NCBI GenBank assembly: GCA_019240755.1
Contig: JAFAXS010000024.1
Location: forward strand, 1 to 50,074
Origin: Vulcanimicrobiota bacterium
GTDB lineage: Bacteria > Vulcanimicrobiota > Vulcanimicrobiia > Vulcanimicrobiales > Vulcanimicrobiaceae
Reading direction: 5' to 3'
Length of the DNA: 50,074 bases
Positions within the stretch are counted from its first letter, which is position 1. Each line of letters begins with the position of its first letter. The translations under genes were made by a program, and so were the position numbers. The notes under the pieces are model-generated. The model did not search any database. It saw only the letters and a list, made by a program, of their open reading frames with translations, and was not told where the DNA came from. Shown piece by piece: positions 32,575 to 40,276 of the stretch.

Positions 32575-32879
32575 CCGCGAAACATCGAGTCGCCAAGCTT
32601 TCCGATATCGCGCCGGGCACGACGCGGCAAGTCGTCGCCGACTCACTGCACGTGCTGCTGTGCAACGTGGACGGGAAGATCTACGCGATCGAAGACGTTT
32701 GCACGCACGATGGCGGTCCGCTGGAGCAAGGAACGCTCGAGGGCGAATGCATCGTTTGCCCGCGCCATGGAGCGACGTTCGACGTGAAGACCGGCGACGT
32801 GGTTACGCTACCGGCGGTCGTTCCGCTCCTCACCTTCGAGGTGACGGTCGAAGGCGACGACGTTTACGTCGAGGCCTGA
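32571..32879 (+). CDS. Rieske-type 2Fe-2S ferredoxin (non-heme, BphF/NirD-like)
   Basis: From GTG 32571 the 102-residue protein shows CTHDGGPLEQG and CPRHGATFDVKTGD, the two CxH halves of the Rieske cluster site (about residues 44-46 and 63-66). YAIEDVCTHDGGPL is typical of soluble ferredoxins serving dioxygenases. It carries electrons to an unidentified oxygenase or other acceptor. No oxygenase gene is nearby. It is joined to the DUF6941-like gene by GTGA. Confidence 0.92.
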   Translation: MTAKHRVAKLSDIAPGTTRQVVADSLHVLLCNVDGKIYAIEDVCTHDGGPLEQGTLEGECIVCPRHGATFDVKTGDVVTLPAVVPLLTFEVTVEGDDVYVEA

Positions 32880-32888
32880 CGGCGCGAA

Positions 32889-32984
32889 TTACTCTTCTTC
32901 GGAGAGCGCGCGAATTCTACGAATTAAGTTCTGAACGGCGAACGCCACGCCGACCGCCGCCAACCCTAAGCGCAACCACTTCAT
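32889..32984 (-). CDS. 31-residue hydrophobic small protein
   Basis: ATG at 32984 with AAAGGA 7-12 nt upstream opens a 31-codon frame beginning MKWLRLGLAAVGVAFAVQNL and ending RALSEEE. The N-terminal part is a short hydrophobic helix (about residues 4-17), followed by a basic and then acidic tail, as in small single-pass membrane proteins. It lies 20 bp downstream of tRNA-Thr and may be expressed from the same transcript. Nothing further is recognised. Confidence 0.5.
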   Translation of the reverse strand: MKWLRLGLAAVGVAFAVQNLIRRIRALSEEE

Positions 32985-33004
32985 CGTTGTTCCTTTGAAG
33001 TCAA

Positions 33005-33076
33005 AGCCGACGATCGGATTTGAACCGATAACCTATCGCTTACGAAGCGATTGCTCTACCGTTGAGCTACGTCGGC
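33005..33076 (-). tRNA. tRNA-Thr (anticodon CGU)
   Basis: The 72-nt cloverleaf has acceptor GCCGACG/CGTCGGC with discriminator U, D-stem GCTC/GAGC, anticodon stem ATCGC/GCGAT with loop TTCGTAA (anticodon CGT, codon ACG), and T-arm ATCGG/CCGAT with TTCGAAT. The CCA end is not encoded. Confidence 0.97.
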
Positions 33077-33112
33077 ACCGCGGTCCGCTTCCACGGCGTG
33101 CGCAGCGGCCCT

Positions 33113-33409
33113 TCAAGCATCGTCGTGGAAAGTCCGACGGTCGCCCGAGTCGTCGAGGTCCACGTCGTCGAGCATATAGTAGACGATTTTGCGATCGTCA
33201 AAGCCGATCTTAGCAAGCTGCCGCCCATCGATCTCGACGACTTCGTGGATTCGGCCCGTTTGGCCGGCATACGAGTAGTTGATCTCCGAATAGTTCGGAT
33301 CGTCCGGCTTCGGCCGCGGCGTCGCTTTGACGCCGCGCAAGGGCGTGCGGTGACGATGCATGCGGGCCAGGTTCGCGCCGGCACGTTCCGAAGCATCGCG
33401 CATGATCAT
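33113..33409 (-). CDS. 98-residue hypothetical protein
   Basis: The product begins MIMRDASERAGANLARMHRH and has an acidic/aromatic C-terminal half (INYSYAGQTGRIHEVVEIDG, then IGFDDRKIVYYMLDDVDLDD). Third codon positions are strongly GC-rich and composition is protein-like, which supports real coding. The family is not recognised; an SH3-like small barrel is possible. ATG 33409 or 33403 is the start, and these overlap the ATG of the divergent carbonic-anhydrase-like gene within the palindrome ATGATCAT. It ends 37 nt before tRNA-Thr on the same strand. Confidence 0.6.
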   Translation of the reverse strand: MIMRDASERAGANLARMHRHRTPLRGVKATPRPKPDDPNYSEINYSYAGQTGRIHEVVEIDGRQLAKIGFDDRKIVYYMLDDVDLDDSGDRRTFHDDA

Positions 33410-33965
33410 CGAATATCGCGGAAAGCAGCCGAAGATCGCGCCGACGGCATTCATCGCCCCGACGGCCGTGCTCATCGGCGACGTCGAAGTGGGCCCTGAG
33501 TCGAGCGTCTGGTTCGGCGCCGTGCTGCGCGGCGACAACGGGCCGATCCGCATCGGAGCCCGCACGTCGGTCCAAGACAACGCCGTCGTGCACGTGAGCG
33601 AGCGCGGCGAGACGATCGTCGGCGACGACGTCACGGTCGGACATTGCGCCGTCATGGAAGATTGCACGATCGAACCGAAGGCGCTGATCGGCAGCAACGC
33701 GACGCTGCTCAACGGCTGCCGCATCGGCGAAGGCGCGCTGATCGCCGCGGGCAGCGTGGTGGGAGAGCGCAGCGCAATCCCCGCCCGGGTCGTCGCCGCC
33801 GGCGCGCCCGCTACGGTAAAGAAAGCGCTCGAAGGCGAGGCGGCCGCGTGGATCGACGTCTCGTCCGACGTCTACGTGACGCTCTCGCGGGCGTACCTCG
33901 AACAGACCATCGGCGTGCCTACGCCGGATGGAGCGACGTCCAAATCAGAATCCCGTTCAACGTGA
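33402..33965 (+). CDS. Gamma-carbonic-anhydrase-like left-handed beta-helix protein
   Basis: From ATG 33402 the 187-residue protein is a hexapeptide-repeat trimeric fold (IGDVEVG, IRIGARTSVQDNAVVHV, IVGDDVTVGHCAVMEDCTIE, ALIGSNATLLNG). Two His ligand positions are present (VVHVSE and VGH), but the second His of GHxxxxH is Glu (GHCAVMED). It may bind metal differently or be non-catalytic. Related YrdA/PaaY proteins are often unassigned. Its 3' end overlaps mntH convergently by 47 nt. Confidence 0.85.
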   Translation: MIIEYRGKQPKIAPTAFIAPTAVLIGDVEVGPESSVWFGAVLRGDNGPIRIGARTSVQDNAVVHVSERGETIVGDDVTVGHCAVMEDCTIEPKALIGSNATLLNGCRIGEGALIAAGSVVGERSAIPARVVAAGAPATVKKALEGEAAAWIDVSSDVYVTLSRAYLEQTIGVPTPDGATSKSESRST

Positions 33966-35151
33966 GGATTGCGAGGGCCGCGGCGATCGCCAGCAGCGTC
34001 ACCGCGCGGCGGTTAACCAACGTTCCCATAGTCTCCCGGCGCGACGTCAGCCAGACCAAGGCAACGATCGGCACCGGTAAGACGAAGCTCAGCGCAACCT
34101 GACTGACGATCAGGGTCTGCGTCACATTCAGGCCGATGGCCGCCACGATCATCGCCGGCAGCATCGTGATCAATCGGCGCACCCAGATCGGCACCGTGAA
34201 GCCGACGAAGCTCTGCATGATGACTTGTCCCGCCATCGTTCCGACGACGGAGCTCGAAATTCCCGAGGCCATCAACGAGACGAGAAAAACCAGCGCGGCC
34301 AAGTTGCCGAGCAGCGGCTCGAGCGTGCGGTACGCGGTGCTGATGTCGGCAACGGCGGCATGACCCGTCGAATGAAAGACGGCCGCCGACATAAACATCA
34401 TCGCCAGGTTCACCAGCCCCGCGATGCTGAGCGCGACAATCACGTCGAGGTACGAGAAGCGCACGATCCGCCTGACCTCGAGGCTCGATTCGGCGACGAC
34501 GCGGTCTTGCGTGAGCGCGGAGTGAAGGTAGATCGCGTGGGGCATCACGGTCGCGCCGACAATGCCGACGGCGAGTAAGACGCTCGGCGAACCGCCGAGC
34601 CACGGCACGACCGAATGGTAGAAAACTTGGCCCCAGTTCGGCCGCGCCAACACCGTTTCGACGACGTAGCAGATCGCGATCACGCCGACGAGCGAGCCGA
34701 TCGCGCTCTCCATCGTGCGGAAGCCAAATCGATGCAGCGCCAAAATGATGTAGGTAAGGATGCCGGTGATGACCGCGCCGACGAGCATCGGAATGTGAAA
34801 GAGCAGGTAGAGCGCAATAATCGCGCCGAGAAATTCCGCCAGATCCGTCGCCATCGCGCCGAACTCGCTGACGATCCACATCGCGTACGCCACCGGCCGA
34901 GGCGCGTGCTCGCGAGAGAGCTCCGCTAGATTCTTCCCCGTCGCGATGCCGAGCTTCGCCGACAGCCCTTGAAAGAGCATCGCCGTTAGGTTTGCCAACA
35001 CCACGACCCAGAGCAGGCGATAACCGTACGCCGCGCCGCCCTGGATGTTGGTCGCAAAGTTTCCCGGATCCATGTAGGCGACCGATGCAACGAATGCCGG
35101 GCCCGTAAACGGCAAGAGCGCGCGCCATCCTCGGCGGCGCCCCGCTAACAC
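33919..35151 (-). CDS. mntH: Nramp-family Mn2+/Fe2+ transporter MntH
   Basis: The 410-residue integral membrane protein has the transport signatures MDPGNFATNIQGG (DPGN metal site, TM1) and VMPHAIYLHSAL (MPH, TM6), with about 11 predicted membrane segments. It imports manganese with protons. Starts at GTG 35151, giving VLAGRRRGWRALLPFTGPAF; the frame extends up into mntR but only as shadow. It lies 49 nt after the mntR stop on the same strand, so regulator and transporter form an operon. Confidence 0.94.
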   Translation of the reverse strand: MLAGRRRGWRALLPFTGPAFVASVAYMDPGNFATNIQGGAAYGYRLLWVVVLANLTAMLFQGLSAKLGIATGKNLAELSREHAPRPVAYAMWIVSEFGAMATDLAEFLGAIIALYLLFHIPMLVGAVITGILTYIILALHRFGFRTMESAIGSLVGVIAICYVVETVLARPNWGQVFYHSVVPWLGGSPSVLLAVGIVGATVMPHAIYLHSALTQDRVVAESSLEVRRIVRFSYLDVIVALSIAGLVNLAMMFMSAAVFHSTGHAAVADISTAYRTLEPLLGNLAALVFLVSLMASGISSSVVGTMAGQVIMQSFVGFTVPIWVRRLITMLPAMIVAAIGLNVTQTLIVSQVALSFVLPVPIVALVWLTSRRETMGTLVNRRAVTLLAIAAALAILTLNGILIWTSLHPA

Positions 35152-35200
35152 GTCCCGCGCTGCGGCGACGACTCGCGGGCTGCTGACGCCGATGCCGTAG

Positions 35201-35896
35201 CTATCGCTCAACGCGCACGAGCTCCGCGAGCTTCGGTGAGAGCACGAAGGCGCGCTTGCCGACCCGAACGCGCACCCCGCCGCCATCGTTCCGTTCCACT
35301 CTGATGGTGCTGCCCGGCAAAATTCCGTCGCGGGCGAGCGATGCCACCGCACGATCGTCGCGATCGTCGAGGCTGAGCACGCGCGCCTTCTCGCCGGCGC
35401 TAACTCCGGCCAGCGACGGCAGGGGCTTCACTCGCGTAGGCGCGTCGCCGTAGGGAATCGGATGCCCGTGCGGATCGCGTCGCGGATGTCCGAGCATCGC
35501 CGCGATCCGGAGCGCGACGTCGTCGGAGATCACGTGCTCGATACGCTCGGCCTCCGAATGGACGCGCTCGAGCGGAACGCGCAGCGACTCGTGGAGAAAG
35601 GTTTCGAGAATGCGGTGGCGGCGCACCATCGCTACGGCGAGCTTGCGCCCGCGCGCAGTGAGCTGTATCGGCGCAGACGACGAGGCTTGGGCTTCGATCA
35701 AGCCTTGCGACTCCAGCAGGCGCTTCGCCTTGCTCACCGAGACGCGGCTGACGCTAAGGTAGCGTGCCACCTGCGCGCCGCGAACGGGCGCCCCGCCGCC
35801 GAGCTGGTAGATCGCCTTCACGTAGTCCTCGCGCGCCCGAATTGCCGAGCGGTCGGTCCCGACGGTAAGCAGTTCGCGCGATGCAGCGTTAGCCAT
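35201..35896 (-). CDS. mntR: DtxR/MntR-family metal-dependent regulator
   Basis: The 231-residue protein has EDYVKAIYQLGGGAPVRGAQ and ARYLSVSRVSVSKAKRLLES (winged helix), LHESLRVPLERVHSEAERIE with HVISDDVALRIAAMLGHPRR (metal-binding and dimer domain, Glu/His ligands), and a C-terminal FeoA/SH3-like domain (LPGSTIRVERNDGGGVRVRV). With metal bound it should repress itself and mntH. Two palindromic sites overlap or abut its start codon. The three-domain form is closer to IdeR/MntR of GC-rich bacteria than to short Bacillus MntR. Confidence 0.92.
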   Translation of the reverse strand: MANAASRELLTVGTDRSAIRAREDYVKAIYQLGGGAPVRGAQVARYLSVSRVSVSKAKRLLESQGLIEAQASSSAPIQLTARGRKLAVAMVRRHRILETFLHESLRVPLERVHSEAERIEHVISDDVALRIAAMLGHPRRDPHGHPIPYGDAPTRVKPLPSLAGVSAGEKARVLSLDDRDDRAVASLARDGILPGSTIRVERNDGGGVRVRVGKRAFVLSPKLAELVRVER

Positions 35897-35918
35897 GGTT
35901 AACGTAAACCATGGTTAA
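35889..35918. promoter_or_regulatory. Paired MntR-like operators covering the mntR start
   Basis: TTAGCCATGGTTAA (35889-35902) and TAAACCATGGTTAA (35905-35918) are near-perfect palindromes, centred 16 bp apart. The first includes the mntR ATG (35896-35894). Confidence 0.7.
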
Positions 35919-35952
35919 CTATGAAGCGGCTGAGGCCTTCTAGGCCGCTACG

Positions 35953-37320
35953 CTACGCGGACGGGAAGTGCGATTCGTCGCCGTGGGGTAAGAAGAGCGT
36001 GAACTCGCGTTGGAACCGCAGCTTTACGGTACCCGTCGGTCCGTTGCGGTGCTTGGCGATAATGAATTCGGTAAGATCGGGCTCGTTGGTCTCGGGATTG
36101 TAGTAACCGTCGCGATAGAGAAACGCCACGACGTCGGCTTCTTGCTCCAACGAACCGCTGTCTCTCAAGTCTGCAAGCATCGGGCGTTTCTCGCTGCGGA
36201 TCTCGACGCCGCGGTTGAGCTGCGCGAGCGCAACGATCGGCACGTTGAGATCTTTCGCGGTCATCTTGAGCGACCGGCATATCTCGGAGAGCTCCTCGTT
36301 ACGATTGGTGTTGCGCGCCAATACGCCGGGGCGAACGAGCTGCAGGTAATCGATGAAGATGGCGCCGAGCCCGCCCATGGACTTCAGGCGGCGGCAGCGA
36401 CTGCGCACGTCGCTGACGGTGAGCGCCCCGAGGTCGTCGAGGTAGAGCGGCAGTTCGTTGAGCAGCCCCATCGCGCGGGAAATTTCTTCCCACTGATGCT
36501 GCTTGATGTTGCCGCGGCGCATGTCGTTCATGGAGATGCGCGCCTCGGCGCAGATGAGGCGCTGTATCAGCTCGTTGTTCGACATCTCGAGCGAGAAGAA
36601 CGCGATCGGCTCCGATTCCAGGCGCGCCGCAGCCACCGCCATGTTCAGCGCGAACGAACTCTTGCCCATGCCCGGCCGCGCGGCGATGATCACGAAGTTC
36701 CCGGGTTGGAAGCCCGTGGTCATCGCATCAATGTCGCGGAAGCCCGACGTCAGCCCGGTGCGGTCGCCTCGCATGTGGAACAGCCGGTCGATGTGATCGA
36801 ACGCGTCTTTCATCAGCCGGCTCACAGGCATGAACTCCGTGATGCCGCGGCGCTCCCCGATCGTATAGATCAGCTGCTCGGCACGGTCGAGCGACGCCGC
36901 GACGTCTTCTTCTCCTTCGTACCCGAGGCGACTCACTTCGGTGCCCGCGTGAATCAGCGATCGCAGCACGGACTTCTCGCGTACGATGGTCGCGTAGTAG
37001 CGTGCCGACGCCGCGCTCTGCACCGTATCCATCAGTCCGCCGATGTAGGGCAGGCCGCCGACGCGCTCGAGCACGCCGCGCCGCCGCAACTCTTCCGCGA
37101 CCGTGATCTTGTCGAGCGGCTCGCCGCGTTCGTAGAGCTCGAGCAAGACGGAGTAAATTGCCTCGTGAACGTGCGCGTAGAAATCGCTCGGCCGGACGAT
37201 TTCGCCCACGGCCGCGAGCATCTCGCGATCCACGAGAATCGAACCGATCACGGCCATCTCCGCTTCGAGGTTGTTCGGCGGAATGCGATCGATCGTGGCC
37301 GGCAGCGGTTGTGCGCTCAT
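35953..37320 (-). CDS. dnaB: Replicative DNA helicase DnaB
   Basis: The 455-residue hexameric helicase has PPNNLEAEMAVIGSILVDRE at the N-terminal domain, Walker A ARPGMGKSSFALNMA (about residue 218), FFSLEMSN, the DnaB motif IFIDYLQLV (Walker B), and LADLRDSGSLEQEADVVAFL (arginine finger region). It unwinds DNA ahead of the replisome. No intein is present and length is normal. The lon gene lies upstream with a 103-nt gap that contains a 19-bp palindromic hairpin. Confidence 0.97.
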   Translation of the reverse strand: MSAQPLPATIDRIPPNNLEAEMAVIGSILVDREMLAAVGEIVRPSDFYAHVHEAIYSVLLELYERGEPLDKITVAEELRRRGVLERVGGLPYIGGLMDTVQSAASARYYATIVREKSVLRSLIHAGTEVSRLGYEGEEDVAASLDRAEQLIYTIGERRGITEFMPVSRLMKDAFDHIDRLFHMRGDRTGLTSGFRDIDAMTTGFQPGNFVIIAARPGMGKSSFALNMAVAAARLESEPIAFFSLEMSNNELIQRLICAEARISMNDMRRGNIKQHQWEEISRAMGLLNELPLYLDDLGALTVSDVRSRCRRLKSMGGLGAIFIDYLQLVRPGVLARNTNRNEELSEICRSLKMTAKDLNVPIVALAQLNRGVEIRSEKRPMLADLRDSGSLEQEADVVAFLYRDGYYNPETNEPDLTEFIIAKHRNGPTGTVKLRFQREFTLFLPHGDESHFPSA

Positions 37321-37399
37321 GCGCGTGCTGCCATGCGGCGCAGCCGCGGTGGACGCCTTGTGAACGGGCTGTGCATAGCTTCGAATTTACGGGGATAGT

Positions 37400-37418
37400 G
37401 TGCCACACGTGGTGGCAC
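37400..37418. repeat. 19-bp hairpin between lon and dnaB
   Basis: GTGCCAC (37400, 37402-37406 region) and GTGGCAC (37412-37418) pair as a 7-bp stem with a 5-nt loop. There is no T-run, so it may be an operator rather than a terminator. Confidence 0.4.
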
Positions 37419-37423
37419 TCTGT

Positions 37424-39346
37424 TCAGCGGCGGCGCCGCTTGTTGGGCAGACTTCGCAGGACGTGCTCGACGCTGTTCACCGCAACGACCTCCAGGCCCG
37501 CAAGCTTTGCGTCAACTTCGCGAACGTTCTCCTTCGGCAGCATGACGCGGCGCATGCCGGCCTGCCGCGCGGCGTAGAGCTTTTCCACGACGCCGCCCAC
37601 CGCGCGAATCTTTCCCTGTATCGAAAGCTCGCCCGTGACCGCGAGGTCTTGCGGCAACGGCGTCTTCGTCACCGACGAGTAGAGCGCCAGGAAGATCGCC
37701 AGTCCGGCCGACGGGCCGTCGATATTTCCGCCGCCGACGACGTTGATGTGCAGATCGAGATCGGCGACGTCCTTTCCGGTGATGGCTCGCAGCACGCTCG
37801 TCGCGTTGAACACGGAGTCCTTGGCCATCGTGCCCGCCGTATCGTTGAAGCGGATCGTTCCCTTACCGCTTTGCGCCGCCGGAAAGGCGACCGCTTCGAT
37901 CTCGATGATGCTGCCTAGGTGGTGCAGCACGCCCAAGCCGAAGCTCTTGCCGATTTCGCGCGTCGCGCGTCCTTTCACCAACGTGTGCGGCACGAGGCGG
38001 CTCGCGCGCACCACGGCGTGCACGTCGTCTTCGACGATCGTCGGATTCTTCGCGACTTCGGCCTGACGGCCAGGATAGAGCCGGTAGAGCGCCTGGCCGT
38101 ACGCGTCGGCGAGAACCTGCACAGCTTTGCGACCTTCGATCGTGTACGAAGCGATCAGCTGCGCCACGCCGCGCGCCGCTTTAGCCCCAAGCCGCTTCGT
38201 CGCGCCGCTGACGATGGAGACGATTTGATGCGCGGTAAGGGGCGCGAAGAAAATCTCCGCGCACCGCGAGCGAATTGCCGGATCGATGTCGTCGGGTTCG
38301 CGCGTCGTCGCGCCGATCAAGATAAAATCGGCCGGCGCGCCTTCGCGAAAGAGCCGCTTGATGTACTCGGGCACGTTCGGCGCGCTGTCGTCGTAGTACG
38401 ACGATTCGAACGTCACGCGTTTGTCTTCCAGCACTTTGAGCAAACGCGATTGGAGCGACGCATCCATCTCGCCGATCTCGTCGATGAAGAGCACGCCCCC
38501 GTGCGCGCGCGTCACCATTCCCAGCTTCGGCTCGGGGACGCCGGCATCGGCAAACTCGCGGCGGCTGCCCTGATAGATCGGATCGTGAACGCTACCTAGG
38601 AGCGGATTGATCGTTTCGCGCGGATCCCAGCGCAGCGTCGTTCCGCTCGCCTCGACGAAGGGCGCGTCCTTCGCAAACGGCGTGTAGGGTCGCGACTTCG
38701 CAACTTCGAGCACGAGCCGCGCCACCGTCGTCTTTCCGACGCCGGGAGGCCCATAGAGAATCGTGTGTTGCGGATACGGCGAGCTGATCTTGGCGAGCAG
38801 CGCGCGCACCGCGCCCTCCTGCCCGATGACGTCGCGCAGCGTCTGAGGGCGCAGTTGCTGCAGGGCCGAAGCGGCGAGCCGGCGCTGCGACAACGCCTGC
38901 AGCTCTTCGAGTTTGGCTTGCGACGCCGGCGTCTCGGGACCGCTCGTCTCGCGTAGCGCCTCGAGCTTGAGGTCCTTGACGTACTCCTGATGGCGCTCGG
39001 TCATTTTCTCGTTGACGCGGCGCTCGATCGCATCTTGTGCGCTGCGCTGCGCCATCACGTCGGCCATCGTCTCCTCGATTTCGGCCAGCACTTTGCGCTG
39101 CTGCGCGCGCGTCGTGACGCGCTCCAGCGTGGGGTCCTCGAGCACGAGCCGCTGCAGCGCGCAGAGCCGGTCGGGAAGATTTTGCGAGCGCATCATCTTC
39201 AGCGCGTTGACCTTGCCGGCGCGCAGCACGAGTTTGTCTTGGCCCAGGACCGACGCGAGCATCTCGTAGAGCGCGCTGACGTACCGGCTCAGCTCGTCTT
39301 GCGCGCCGAACTTGCGGCGGAATCGCGTCGTGTACGGTTGCTGCAT
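37424..39346 (-). CDS. Lon-family ATP-dependent protease (LonC/LonB-like)
   Basis: The 640-residue protein lacks the classical Lon N-terminal domain. It has a helical N-terminal region (to about 165), an AAA+ domain with Walker A LYGPPGVGKTTVARLV and Walker B GVLFIDEIGEMD, and a C-terminal protease domain with GGGNIDGPSAGLAIFLA (catalytic Ser) and IQGKIRAVGGVVEKLYAARQ (catalytic Lys). SRCAEIFFAPL gives the sensor/arginine finger region. No membrane segment is visible, favouring a soluble LonC-type enzyme. It may degrade damaged proteins and lies between dnaB and rplI. Confidence 0.9.
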   Translation of the reverse strand: MQQPYTTRFRRKFGAQDELSRYVSALYEMLASVLGQDKLVLRAGKVNALKMMRSQNLPDRLCALQRLVLEDPTLERVTTRAQQRKVLAEIEETMADVMAQRSAQDAIERRVNEKMTERHQEYVKDLKLEALRETSGPETPASQAKLEELQALSQRRLAASALQQLRPQTLRDVIGQEGAVRALLAKISSPYPQHTILYGPPGVGKTTVARLVLEVAKSRPYTPFAKDAPFVEASGTTLRWDPRETINPLLGSVHDPIYQGSRREFADAGVPEPKLGMVTRAHGGVLFIDEIGEMDASLQSRLLKVLEDKRVTFESSYYDDSAPNVPEYIKRLFREGAPADFILIGATTREPDDIDPAIRSRCAEIFFAPLTAHQIVSIVSGATKRLGAKAARGVAQLIASYTIEGRKAVQVLADAYGQALYRLYPGRQAEVAKNPTIVEDDVHAVVRASRLVPHTLVKGRATREIGKSFGLGVLHHLGSIIEIEAVAFPAAQSGKGTIRFNDTAGTMAKDSVFNATSVLRAITGKDVADLDLHINVVGGGNIDGPSAGLAIFLALYSSVTKTPLPQDLAVTGELSIQGKIRAVGGVVEKLYAARQAGMRRVMLPKENVREVDAKLAGLEVVAVNSVEHVLRSLPNKRRRR

Positions 39347-39373
39347 CCGGTCTGTCGACGTAGTTTATCCTAA

Positions 39374-39386
39374 AGCGAAGTCGAAG
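39374..39386. repeat. Short REP-core match (AGCGAAGTCGAAG)
   Basis: This 13-mer equals the reverse complement of 12770-12782 in the core of the nfo-associated element. It lies between lon and rplI. Confidence 0.5.
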
Positions 39387-39388
39387 GG

Positions 39389-39835
39389 CTAGGCGGCTTG
39401 CACCTGCACCGTCGCCTTGGCGACGAGGTTGCGGTGCAGCCGGATCTCGACGGGATACGAGCCCAGCGCCTTGATTTGCGCCGGCAGCTCGATCTTGTGC
39501 TTGTCAATCTCGACGGAAAGTTCGCTCGCGATTGCGGCGGCGATGTCGGAGTTCGTCACGGCGCCGAACAGCTTGCCGTTGCCGCCCGCCTTGGCCTTGA
39601 CCGCGATCTTCGCCGTTTCGAGCCGCGACGCCAGTACTTGGGCGTCGGCCATTTCCTGCGCCTCGCGGCGGTCGCGCGCCTTCGCTTGGGCGTCGAGCTT
39701 GGCCATCGCGCCTTTGTCCGCCTCGCCCGCTAGCTTCCGCGGAAGCAGGTAGTTTCGCGCGTAGCCGTCGGCGACCTCAACGAGGTCGCCTCGTTTCCCG
39801 AGCGACTTAACGTCGGCAAGAAGAACCAGGCGCAC
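39389..39835 (-). CDS. rplI: Ribosomal protein bL9
   Basis: The 148-residue protein starts MRLVLLADVKSLGKRGDLVE and contains GYARNYLLPRKLAGEAD, the bL9 signature, followed by the long connecting helix and the C-terminal domain (GKLFGAVTNSDIAAAI). It binds 23S rRNA near the L1 stalk. It follows rpsR by 3 nt. Confidence 0.98.
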   Translation of the reverse strand: MRLVLLADVKSLGKRGDLVEVADGYARNYLLPRKLAGEADKGAMAKLDAQAKARDRREAQEMADAQVLASRLETAKIAVKAKAGGNGKLFGAVTNSDIAAAIASELSVEIDKHKIELPAQIKALGSYPVEIRLHRNLVAKATVQVQAA

Positions 39836-39838
39836 GGC

Positions 39839-40084
39839 TTACTCGGAGACGAACGGCAGGAACGCGATGAGGCGCGCGCGTTTTACCGCGGTCGTCAACA
39901 TGCGCTGGTGCTTTGCGCAGTTCCCCGAAATGCGCCGGGGAACGATCTTCCCGCGCTCCGAGACGTACTTCTTGAGACGCGGGACGTCGCGGTAGCTCAC
40001 CGCGATCGCGCGGTCGATGCAGAAGTTGCACGGCTTGCGCTTGGTGCGCCGCTCTTTGACGGCGCGCTTGACTTTAGTTGCCAT
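39839..40084 (-). CDS. rpsR: Ribosomal protein bS18
   Basis: This 81-residue basic protein includes [40 protein letters not shown] and IAFLPFVSE. The CxxC and CxxH set indicates the zinc-binding form of bS18. It starts at ATG 40084. The usual upstream rpsF-ssb partners are absent; the next gene is divergent. Confidence 0.98.
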   Translation of the reverse strand: MATKVKRAVKERRTKRKPCNFCIDRAIAVSYRDVPRLKKYVSERGKIVPRRISGNCAKHQRMLTTAVKRARLIAFLPFVSE

Positions 40085-40276
40085 GGTGTCCTTTCGACTA
40101 GGTGGTTGACGGCCCGGCCGACTCCGGCGCGGACCCTAGCCAGGTGATACGAAACTCGCACCACCACCGGCCCGTAGAAAACTGCGGTGGCCGGATTGCA
40201 GCGACTCATTTCGGGAGGACGCCCGGCCACGCCCTTCTGCAGGCTCTTTCGATTCGCCGTGCAAAACGCTGCGGCG

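Noticed and set aside
36010-37398. 462-codon plus-strand open frame antisense to dnaB
   Set aside because: DnaB on the minus strand is unambiguous and the antisense product has no recognisable domain.
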